Shown piece after piece: positions 54,048 through 64,000 of a DNA stretch of 64,000 nt (its first letter is position 1; each line of letters begins with the position of its first letter). The notes below the pieces were generated by a model that was not told the origin of the DNA, did not search any database, and worked only from the letters and a program-made list of their open reading frames with translations. The DNA is from Aphis gossypii (lineage: Eukaryota; Arthropoda; Insecta; Hemiptera; Aphididae). The position numbers and the translations under genes were made by a program. Location: contig NC_065533.1 of assembly GCF_020184175.1 (NCBI RefSeq), positions 60,984,351-61,048,350 of the forward strand, read 5' to 3'.

Positions 54048-57000
54048 GCATAGTGCATACACTTAAGAACCTTTTTTCAGTAAAATAAAATTATTGAACA
54101 TTTTTTAAAAAATGTAATGCATTTAACCGATGATGTGCACGATAATTTAAATATTTATTTTACATTTTTATGTAGACATAATACAACACTTTTTAACTTT
54201 TGAATATAGAAGTTTCAACAAAACCTATTAGCTACTATAGAATATTGTTTATTTTGAAACGATTTGTGTATAGTTTTTGCGTTAGATAGCTAATTGTTAT
54301 TATCCTGCGAATACAGTATATGTGGAACAATAGAATACATTAAAAAATTCTTGAATAACTAAGTGATTTTATCATAAACATAATTTTAGTACAACTGTAT
54401 TTATGATATGAAATATCATAAAAGTAGTCTCGTAAAGACTCGAGGAGGTCGCTTTGTAAATTCATTTAATAAAAAAAAAATGGACCGGTTAGATAAAAAA
54501 TCAATAAACCAGGCTTAAATTTCTTATACTTATATTATTTATTTTATTTTATATTTGAACTTGATTAATAAAAAATAGAATATAAAAATAAACCAAGGGA
54601 ATCAATTCGGAACTATGACTATCTGCTATGAATCTACAACAGGTTGTGGTGATGATAATATTAATGGTGGGGAAGTTTTTTTTTTTTTTTAATTCGGACC
54701 CAGCTTCCTTCGCCGTCTAAAATCCCGCCGATACATCTTTAAGATACATTTCTATCATACGACATTATATTATGTTTTATTATTAAATTATTATCGTGCA
54801 CTGTGTAATATTGAAAGCGATAACCGAGACGAAAAAAAAATATGCCGCCGCCACGACGTCATGCCACCCGCACCGATAGTTTCCCATATAGATTTTTTTT
54901 TTTTCAATGACATCTATACACGTCTATAATATGTGATATATCATAATATACATTTCTATAAAACTATACACCGAAAGACAGCCGTACATAATGTTTTGTT
55001 TTCATTGATATATTGTTATTATTATTATTTATTATGTCCGCTGTAATTGCGTTACGATTCGGCTGTGCACCTCGCCTAATATAATAATATAATAATATAT
55101 AATATTGATCTCGCGTAACAAAAATATGGTCTTTAGACTCGCAGAACCAATCGGTATGTACATCTCTGTACACTATATTTCGCTGGGACAGTATACGTAA
55201 GTTTGTTTTATGTTCTGCGTAGGTTTGACACAATAATAGTATTACTATTAATTATTATACACGAGTTTTCTTTTAATCCGTCCGTTGTGATTCGAATGAA
55301 TGTTATTATTTTATTAAAACGTTAAGTTACAAAACTGTATTACTTACTCGTGCAGTCTAGTTTATAATATAGTTGTCTGCCTTTATTTTAAACAAATTAT
55401 TACAAACAAGTCAATCGGGTTTTATATTAATTTCTCATTGCTGTACCGATTAATATTCCATTACATATTTTATACTTTAAATAGACGAGTACGCACACAT
55501 TAATATTATATAATGCACTGCATTAAATAAATGTGTCTTTTACTCTTTTGTAGGAAGATCACTCTTTCAAAAAATCGATAGTTATTAGTTATGATATATT
55601 ATTTAACATTCAACTCGATATTGACTATAATAAATTAAAACGTTTATTCTGTTATCATACACGCTTTCTATTCGCACTGTCCAATACGACACTATATTCT
55701 ATCGTATATGACGTAATAAATAGTTTTGATTATTATTATTTATTACGTTTTGAAGATAAAATTCTCATCAGTACCTTTTTAAACGAGCACTTGACAATCG
55801 ATTAGAAAATCTAATTCACTATTAAAATTATTATTATTATTTTATTAATTTATGACAAACTAAAACACATTTCACAATTTATTTTACAACAAGCGTTTAT
55901 TGTAGTCAGGTACAATAAATAATGTACAACTCTGATTCCCGAGGTTTATAAAGATCTAAAACATTATTTTATATAGTCTGTAAGTGTTATATTTATAATG
56001 ATATTGTGCAGTAGGTCGGTACCTACGCGTATAATAAATGCTAAATCTCGTTTACTCGAAAATTAATTCACGTGGAAATGTTTTAATTAAAACTGGCTTC
56101 AGTGTATAGATATAAGTGTTGCGCGATGTTTGAAGAAAAAAAAATTATATATTATAATAAATAAAATTATATACTGTAGGTTGTAATATTCATTTTAATA
56201 AGAAAATAAATAAATAAGCCTAGTTTGTTTTAAAATTGAAGGGGATAATAACTTTTATAATGCTAAACGTGACCTGTAACTGTTATATTATATAATAAAG
56301 ATGCTTTTTTTTACTGATAAATTCTAAGTACCAACGATATATATACTAGCTATGAATAATAATTTACAAAAGTTCTTAAAAATATTATTATTACTATTAC
56401 AACAACTTCTCAAGGCCATATTAAAGATCTATTGGGCTCCGAGACACCAGACAATTAATGTTCTCCATTCATCCCTTCATACTTCAAACAATTTTTAATT
56501 ACAATTTTTGACTGTTATATATTATATAAATTATAATAACTAATAAGACTAGAATAATAATTATGTAATATTATATTTTACACATTTATAAATTATTTTA
56601 ACAAAGATGCTATACAGTATACATAGTCCGATAGTCGTCACAGCTAAAGCAATAAGTCAATAATATGTTTTATTATTGTGAGCGTTAGACACTATAATAT
56701 AGCATATTGTTACTTCACCCGAATAGGTCAAAAACACCCAATACGAATAAATAATTGAATATGTTAATATTATTGATTATTGCATATACTTTAATAGTGG
56801 TAATACCAAAAACGTACTATAATATATTGAACAACATTGTTCATAATTGAAATTATCATTAATTTAAAAACGTTATCATAATATTTTTTAGAAAAAATAA
56901 ATTTTAAACTAAAAAAGATAGCCATTAATAATTATTATTAATAGATGTGATTTTTTTTTATATTCTAATTTCGAAATTTATTTTGAATATTATTTGTATT

Positions 57001-58820
57001 AAAAAAAATAAATTAAAATCAATGCTCCCCTGACATCTTTAATTCTATGCTTACTACTTGATTTCGTTTTATAATACTCCTCAACAATCTATAACAGGAC
57101 CTTTGGGTTTTTAAATAACATTATTATACTTTCTGTTATACATATTATTTAATAGCTAGTCGAATACTATTATTGCATTAAGTACGTATAGTTCTTGATC
57201 AAATATTCAACGGTATTAAAATAAAAAAATAACATTTATAGAGATGAAATGAAAAAATAAATATAAAAAAATACGTTGAAATTAGTTTAAAACCATTACT
57301 ACAGTAGAATCATCCGACATTTTATGGACATCAAAATTATTATGTAAATGGATCAAGAAATGTATTTATTTATTTTTATATAGTTACCTAGTTATAACTC
57401 ACTCGTCGTAATATATTACACTGTTATATTTTAACAAAATTTAAATTTAAAACATTTTTAATGTTCATTTATTACCCGTTTTCGTGTCCATAAACAATAA
57501 TAATAATTATTAAACGTTAATTAAATCGATTCATTTTCATAATGCATTTTTATTTCGCGTTCGCATTCCAATAACCGCAATGAAATCAATAATATTACCG
57601 AAAATATTTTTTAATCACTCAAATCCCTACGTAAAAGTAGTATATATACAGTATACACTGACCAATGTTCAGTAAGATGTGAATGGTATTTTAAATCGAC
57701 CGACATAGACAGTCGTGATATTAACGACGCGATAAAAATATTATTATTACCTACATGATTGTATTTATATTTAATAATAATGAGAATTATTTTAATATTT
57801 ATTTAGAGGAAAATAAGAGTGTTTTACTGACATCATATAACATAAAGGTTGAAGCCATAGTTAACGATAAATTAACTGCAAGTCGTAAAAAACTATAACA
57901 TAGTTTTTGAATAGGTATAGATATATAGTAATATTAATGAGTTATTGGTCGATTTAAGTTTAAAGTCAACACATGATCTTATTTTACTTAACCCGACTAC
58001 ACATTATGATTATATGATAATTGTTTAGCCATAATTAATTTTATTTAATGATTATTTATTAATTGTCCATTTCATTGCCATGACATAAATAAAATTGTAA
58101 TATACATATTATATCAAAATAAGAGTTAATTTAGGTAAATATGTTTAAGTGCCTACTTGAAACATAGTTTGTAAAATACAAAAATAATGGAGATAAATTA
58201 ACAATTAAAATAAAAATAAATATTTATATAATATGTAATAACAGTTGAAATTGATAATAGTAAAATATTTTAACAAAACATTTAGTAATAGCAAAAAATG
58301 AATAATAAAACAAATATGATTTTCAATTATGAAAATATTTTAATTTTAATTTTTTTTTATTAAATTATATTGGTAAAAATAATAACTAATTCGTTAATAT
58401 TTTAACTAAGTACATAACTTTATAGTTAACAATGCTTCATGATTAATTTACTAAAGTAAATCAAAACTTAATTTATTAATTTTAACACTAGTCGCGTATT
58501 TATGATAGAATAAGAGGAGATTTTCATTCATCATGAAATGTATTATATCTTTATTATATTACATTTTTGAGTCAATTCTACCCTGCCGTAAACAGTGTAA
58601 ATAAGCTTATAATATAAATAGGTAAGAAATATTTAAAAATTAATTCACATGGTATCATAATATAATAATTAATAAACATAAAAGTTTTAAGGTAGCCATG
58701 ATTAAAAAACAATTATTTTAATAATAATAATATTGAATTTGAGTAAAAATTTCCGTTTTTCCTTAATTTTTTATTTGGTTTTTCCAATTATAAAAGAAGT
58801 ATAAGGAATTTTTTAAAGTA

Positions 58821-58966
58821 TAAATTAGATCCAATTTACTAACTAAAACCATCCTTAAAATTGAAATCGAAACTTTTTCCGACTAATTATTATCGCGTAA
58901 AAAGACTCAAAAATAAAACACATACATTTTATTGTAAAATCAATCGCTCAGCTCAAAATCTAAAAT
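58821..58966 (-). repeat. Dispersed repeat family R1, copy D
   Basis: On the - strand: TTTTAGATTTTGAGCTGAGC, TTGATTTTACAATAAAATG, GTTTCGATTTCAATTTTAAG, GATGGTTTTAGTTAG and AAATTGGATC. These blocks follow the order of copy A through to its last block, so this is the most complete inverted copy. It lies inside the receptor intron, antisense to the gene. Confidence 0.6.
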
Positions 58967-59589
58967 TGTAAAATACATAAAATAGTTTTAAAGTCTATTA
59001 TTTTAAATACTATTCTCAATCTTTTTACATACACCGGTGATTTTACTCGGACATGATAAGACCAACCGTGCGTGTATTTATAATCACTTTAATCATTCGT
59101 TTATTAATTTTTTTTTAATTTCAAGAAGATTACCCTCTTCCATCCCCTTTCCCTCACCAATAAAATGGTTAACTGATAATTTAATATCAATATTATAATG
59201 TCATTGTAAATTTTCGTGTATGAGTCAACAGTGCAATACTGTCGATATTATATTTGGTCTATGACCAGTTGTTAAACTATGTGGTTTCATTAGAAAAAAT
59301 TCTTGCCACATCCAAACACATTCGTTCCAGACCCCGACATTGTTGTAACAGTTGTAGTGAATACATTGTTTATCAGACTAACAACAAATAGACGAATAAT
59401 AATAATATAATAATATATCATACAAAACAATTATTTAAATGTATAGTTAGCAACCACCGACCGCGCGTTAAAAACTAAAATGTTATATCGATCATCGTGT
59501 TATATTATATCAATATATTATTATAATTATATATTATGGAGCCGTTCGAATAATAACAACACACAATAACAACAGTATCTATATTATTT

Positions 59590-60260
59590 GAGTAGAATCG
59601 ACACGTCAATGGGCGTTTTCGTGTTGGACTCTATTCTACTACAGTTGCGTCCGTCCAAACCATCGTATTATATTATATTATAGTGTGCACTGTATATAAC
59701 TGCATTTCGATGTGCGTTTTTCCCTCCGTCGGCGGCGGTGCGGCGACTGATCCCGTTCGAATACCAACGAACTATTTATTATTATTACCGTCGTCATTAC
59801 TGCGCGCAGTCTAATATATTTCTCGGCTCTTAAAAATCGTCGATAATCTCGTTTTTACGCCTAACCGTCGTCGCTGCTGTTGCAGTCTATATAATACATA
59901 TATATTTATATGTATACCAATATATATATATATATATATTATATACGTCCGTCAACCGGCTGTAGAGAAAAATCCAGTTTTACTCATCGGACTTACGTAT
60001 GCTGCGTAGGTATAGGTACACGCACTACACAGGTCGTCGTGGTCGTCGTCGCGGCGCGCGCGTGATGTGTAGACGACTTACACGGCAGCAGCAACAGGTG
60101 TTCGACTTCTTTCCTCGCATATACGTCGTATTATCGTTATATATATTCATATAATGTATGCACACTTCTCGACCCCAACCCGCGTCGTGGTTTTACCGCG
60201 GTCGCCGACCGGTTCGATCTGACGTGCCTGCTATACACGATGACGACGACCGCCACTCCA
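59590..60260. promoter_or_regulatory. CpG-rich island inside the receptor intron, 0.75 kb before the second coding exon
   Basis: A dense CG stretch (GTCGGCGGCGGTGCGGCG near 59728-59745, GTCGTCGCGGCGCGCGCG near 60045-60062) in an AT-rich intron. It resembles the block at 20.3-20.9 kb in composition. It could be an internal promoter or an enhancer. No ORF with a domain is present. Confidence 0.35.
59920..59939. repeat. (TA)n microsatellite
   Basis: A TA run of about ten units inside the CpG-rich island before the second coding exon. Confidence 0.85.
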
Positions 60261-61011
60261 TATAATATTAATTCAGCGTTGAGAATTATAAACAACAATA
60301 ATTTCATCCAGATAAATACAAATAAATTTTTATTTTAATCAGACAATAAATTAATATGGCAGATACAATCAATCTTTCGTTAGAATTAAATAGGCATTCA
60401 GTAAGTGATTAATGTACAATTTGAACAGAACACGAGTTACGCGTTTTGATATTTGACTATTACCTATATGTACATTACACATTATTTATATTATTTAAAT
60501 TAAGTTGTACAGTTGTACATTAACCTTTTGTTAAATTTTCGGTTCTTAAAATACAAAATTGAAAAACACAATTAACCAATCAATGTATTCGATGTACATT
60601 TCTGAATTTTTAAAAATTGCCTTTTATGAAATAACAAATTTTGAATGGAATTTTAATCCATATTTCGAAAAGTCTTAACAAATACGCGTCAATTAAAAAA
60701 GTTCGAAATTCATAAAACGACATCTCAAAAGTACTAAATAGCATATATTTTTTAATAGTTTTCTAGAAAAAACGATAGATGATGCATTTTTATGCAGATA
60801 AGTCATTGCATATTAAAATAATATAGGTATACACATTACACAATCATATATAGGAATAATAATACGTATTAATATATTAAATGTTCACGAGGGACGGCTT
60901 TATCGTTGTTGTGTTATTATTATTATTTTTTTAATTATCATTATTATTATCGTATATTGTTGTTGTTGTTACATGATCGTCGTGTTTATTGTTTTGATCT
61001 CGTCACACCAG

Positions 61012-61244
61012 GCGAATACAATTTGAAACTGAATCCCGTGACTCTGGACGATGACGGGGTGTACCAGTGCCAGGTGGGCACAGGCAAGCGGGATGAACCA
61101 GCCATCAGGTCCAGAAAAGCGACGCTGACTGTTTTGGTGCCACCGAATCGTCCACGGATCGTACAGGGTGATAAAATCTATACCACGGAAAACTCACCGA
61201 TCGAACTGGAGTGCATATCCGAAGGTGGAAAACCGCAGGCAGAG
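61012..61244 (+). CDS. kirre: Second coding exon of the Rst/Kirre-type receptor (end of Ig1, start of Ig2)
   Basis: The exon completes codon 89 (Gly) and encodes residues 90-166. It begins after a CACACCAG acceptor preceded by a pyrimidine-rich tract, and ends at GAG followed by GTTAGT (GT at 61245), in phase 0. EYNLKLNPVTLDDDGVYQCQVG closes Ig domain 1, with C108 in the family motif YQCQV pairing with C48. IRSRKATLTVLVPP is the link to Ig domain 2. Ig2 starts with IVQGDKIYTTENSPIELEC (first Ig2 cysteine C156) and reaches SEGGKPQAE, where fly Rst/Kirre continues with an ITW string. The next exon should therefore start with such a sequence, but I do not see it in the remaining 2.7 kb. Family identity is as secure as for the first exon. 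In-frame continuation across two independent splice sites is strong evidence that both belong to one transcript. Confidence 0.93.
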
Positions 61245-62606
61245 GTTAGTGCTGAAGCTTTTCATGATTTATTTATTACATATTAAGGTCTTATATTATT
61301 ATAGTGATATTAATACGATAGATTATATCGTGTATTCATCACTTGATCGATCATTTCCATGATACATAATAATATGATAACTGTTGGCCCATTTGGCCCC
61401 CTGCAGATGGTGAATTTTCAATGTTATGATAGTATTTACTATGACGCGTAATTTTATTCAGGGGTTTGATGTAGGCAATTTTAATATAGGAATGATTTTA
61501 AATGCTTTACGAGGACGTATAACAGCCCGTACCATTTATTATATTATTATAATATGGTTACGTAATTAGTTAATACAAAATAAGGAGTTGACGCAGACCT
61601 TAACTGCTAGATTTTAGAGCTAATTATTATTGGACAATAACTTCTAGAAAATGACACATACTGTGTTTGAATATTATTATATACATACTTGTTATAGTAT
61701 ACTAATATTTAAATTTATGATTTTTTTATAATTTAAAGTACTATAATATAGAATATCATATTTTTTACAAAAAGGATGTATCTACTTCTAAAATAATATT
61801 TTTAAATTTAGTAAATTTAGATACCTACTCTAAATCTCTTCACTTATTTATAATTGTTCTCCATTGCGCGGTTCTACTTTTAAAATATTATACTAAATAA
61901 TAAACTCAAAAAAATGTGTGTATTTTACAACTGTATACCTAATAATATAATATGTAGGTAATCAAAAGTATTAGATGCAGTATGCGCTATGTAGAAAAAT
62001 CGTAGTGGGAACTAATAATATTATTCGGACGTCAATTTTTATGGGTAATGGGACCCCCAATATTATTCGGGTGTAGTCAATTTTTTATTACTGCATCGTG
62101 ATATTATATTATTATTATAAGCCAAGTATAGTCAAGTATTCTTCCGTCGACCCGGTGGTGTAATATAATAATGACATTTTCACGATCATACTATGTTATA
62201 TATTATTATATTATATTATAATAATATTATGTATGACGTATAATATAATGTGTATTATGTAAAGCACTCGTATACGTCAGATAGATCAATTGAGTCGATA
62301 ATTCTTTTATATTAATCTATCTATATTAGTCGCACGACTATATATACATATATAATCACGCGATAGAAAATAAACAATATTATTCCATTAGATATAATAT
62401 AGTACAGTATAGTATAGAGGTATTATAATATTATTATTATGACGGTTCTTGATATTTCGTCACGCGCGTTGTCCGAGGTCCGACAGTCTTAAAAATTCCC
62501 ACTCGAATATCAAAACAATAATATTATCCATTATTGTTATTTTATTATGTTTATTAAATTATAAAATATATTAACTTTATAACGTCACAGAGTATTTATT
62601 TCATAA

Positions 62607-63391
62607 TATACAGGATGATTAACCGAATATATTTACGCCCCTTGTTTACTTTAAATTCATATGGTATATTATTTTCAAATACTGATTTTTAGAATTATTT
62701 ATATTATAAATATAATCATATATATATATTATATATATATATTATATTTGAACAATTTTTTATTTTTTACTTAATTTAAGAATTATTTGGTGGTGGTATA
62801 CAAACGTTTTTTTTAAAACAAAATGACCACCTTTCTACTGAAAATTTTCTATCAGATTTATTAATTATTTTGAATATATTTATAAAAATATAAACGAGTA
62901 ATCTCTAAGTTTTTAAATGTACTATACATTTATTATCATAGTCATTAATGACGGCTTTAAACTACATATAAAATATTATGTAGGTATTAACTTAAATGTT
63001 TAGTCTAGTTGTCTAGTACTTAAGATACTAGGACAATATTTACAATTTCAACTTTGATAATAATTATAATAATAATCCCAGTAATTAAAGTTAATTAATT
63101 CAGAAAACATTCGTTCGAATTTTGATTTATATACCTCACCAACGTTTTTAAATAATTTATCTTTCTAAAAATCGATTACATAATACAATGAGTTCATATT
63201 TTAAAAACTAGTTTACATTATTACAAGACACTTTTAATCTTTATACTGATATAGATTGTATAATAATTTTAAGCATGTATTTAAACTATGGCCATTTGTA
63301 TACTTAAAAATTCTAAAATCAAAATTTCAATGACTAATTATTATAAATGATAATATTGGGGTGTACTTCATGCTTGGTAAAACACACTGCA
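62607..63391. mobile_element. Long-arm MITE, same terminal family
   Basis: The left end is TATACAGGATGATTAACC, followed inward by ACGCCCC and then GATTTTTAGAATTATTTATA. The right arm on the - strand reads GCAGTGTGTTTTACCAAGC, then AGTACACCCC, then GATTTTAGAATTTTTAAG and TATA. Blocks occur in the same order and spacing in both arms, so these are long degenerate inverted repeats. The outermost right bases have decayed. There is no transposase ORF. It lies in the intron after the second receptor exon. Confidence 0.55.
62719..62744. repeat. (TA)n tract
   Basis: A TA tract with TT interruptions, inside the left arm region of the MITE at 62607-63391. Confidence 0.8.
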
Positions 63392-63595
63392 AAATATAAA
63401 GGTAGGTTTACATATAAATAAAACAGGTGCGTAATCTTGTCGATCGAAATCAGTACCTACAGTTAGGTATATCATAATAATAATAATATATAATATTTCA
63501 TATGTATTTGACTCGTACATTTTATTATTGATATTATTTTTCTCTGGGTGTAAGCTGACACAACGACCTAATTTATATCTCATTCACAGATGGAC

Positions 63596-63616
63596 ATATA
63601 TATATATATATATATA
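63596..63616. repeat. (TA)n microsatellite
   Basis: Ten uninterrupted AT units plus one base, in the last intron. Confidence 0.95.
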
Positions 63617-64000
63617 CATACATTATACGTACACAAGCGTGTGGCTATAAATATATATATTTATATAAATCCATCAGTCATTAATAAAAGTGGGCTGTCA
63701 AGACCAATAGAATTTTTGGAATTATACCTCCCGTCGTCGATTATACACATGGTGAAGTTACAAGTGGGAGGTTCTGTATATTATGTGTGTTGATAGTAAG
63801 AAAATTATACTGATTCACTACAGCAGTTCTCTCGGTGGTTACGATTCAAACCCCTACGGGAATCGATGGCATATCTCATTCATTGTACTGATACAATCAT
63901 AACAATATTATTGTGTTTTATTTCAAATGACTAGGTACATATGCAATGTACACATATTTACATACAAGGTGATAATTTTAAAAGTAAACATTTGCTTAGA

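Larger units (their letters stand above)
48178..61011 (+). other. Intron between the two receptor coding exons
   Basis: A 12,834-base phase-1 intron with GT at 48178-48179 and AG at 61010-61011. Reading on from exon 1 meets a stop ending at 48356, so retention would truncate the protein. The intron holds AT-rich sequence, microsatellites, a 33-base-spaced direct repeat and hAT-like terminus (53.69-54.05 kb), an inverted copy of the dispersed repeat (58.8-58.97 kb) and CpG-rich islets at 50.24-50.68, 54.69-54.88 and 59.59-60.26 kb. I see no further exon. Confidence 0.85.
61245..64000 (+). other. Start of the following intron (continues past the window)
   Basis: It begins with a GTTAGT donor after a phase-0 exon. 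It contains AT-rich DNA, a long-arm MITE at 62607-63391 and a TA microsatellite at 63596-63616. No Ig2 continuation is visible before the window ends. Confidence 0.8.

Noticed and set aside
63830..63870. tRNA-like B-box resemblance (GATTCAAACCCC)
   Set aside because: No A box, no cloverleaf and no acceptor pairing could be drawn. Not a tRNA, and not enough for a SINE call.
1..64000. CRISPR arrays, operons, phage or viral genes
   Set aside because: Regularly spaced identical repeats, gene clusters and viral domains are absent. The spliced Ig receptor gene and long AT-rich introns show animal nuclear DNA.

Overview
The window looks like nuclear DNA from a sap-feeding hemipteran, most probably an aphid. 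It is very AT-rich, with endless TAATAATA-type runs, frequent GTAGGTACCTAC-like palindromes, many microsatellites, small inverted-repeat transposons and almost no long open reading frames. The organism call rests on my recognition of this texture and of some repeat families; no database search was run.

One protein gene is supported, on the + strand: the 5' part of an irregular-chiasm-C-roughest / kin-of-irre (Rst/Kirre, nephrin/NEPH family) cell-adhesion receptor. Two coding exons are visible. The first (47913-48177) carries the start codon, a signal peptide and the first half of Ig domain 1. The second (61012-61244) completes Ig domain 1 and begins Ig domain 2. They join in frame (phase 1) across a 12,834-base intron and give 166 residues; the rest of the gene lies beyond the window. 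An AG directly before 47903 suggests an upstream 5' UTR exon. The best candidate is the CpG-rich block at about 20.3-20.9 kb, which ends in a strong donor (GTGAGT at 20936). If so, positions 1-20.2 kb are upstream DNA, 20.9-47.9 kb is a 5' intron, and the gene fills the rest.

Layout: 1-20.2 kb, AT-rich, with an inverted-repeat element (847-1423), two copies of a dispersed repeat (5.46 and 6.55 kb), a foldback cluster (13.3-13.7 kb) and a clear hAT-type MITE with an 8-base target duplication (18714-18892). 20.3-20.9 kb, candidate promoter/5' exon. 21-47.9 kb, AT-rich with two related MITE-like copies (21.5, 22.2 kb), a degraded mariner-like relic (28.25-28.44 kb), CpG-rich islets and two TA-flanked MITE fragments (40.1-40.5, 41.8 kb). 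48.2-61 kb, first coding intron with repeats and a CpG-rich island 0.8 kb before the second exon. 61.2-64 kb, start of the next intron with a long-arm MITE (62.6-63.4 kb).

I found no CRISPR, tRNA, rRNA, viral gene or new multi-gene system. The points most worth a second look are the very long 5' architecture of this adhesion gene, its possible alternative promoters, and the layered MITE families.
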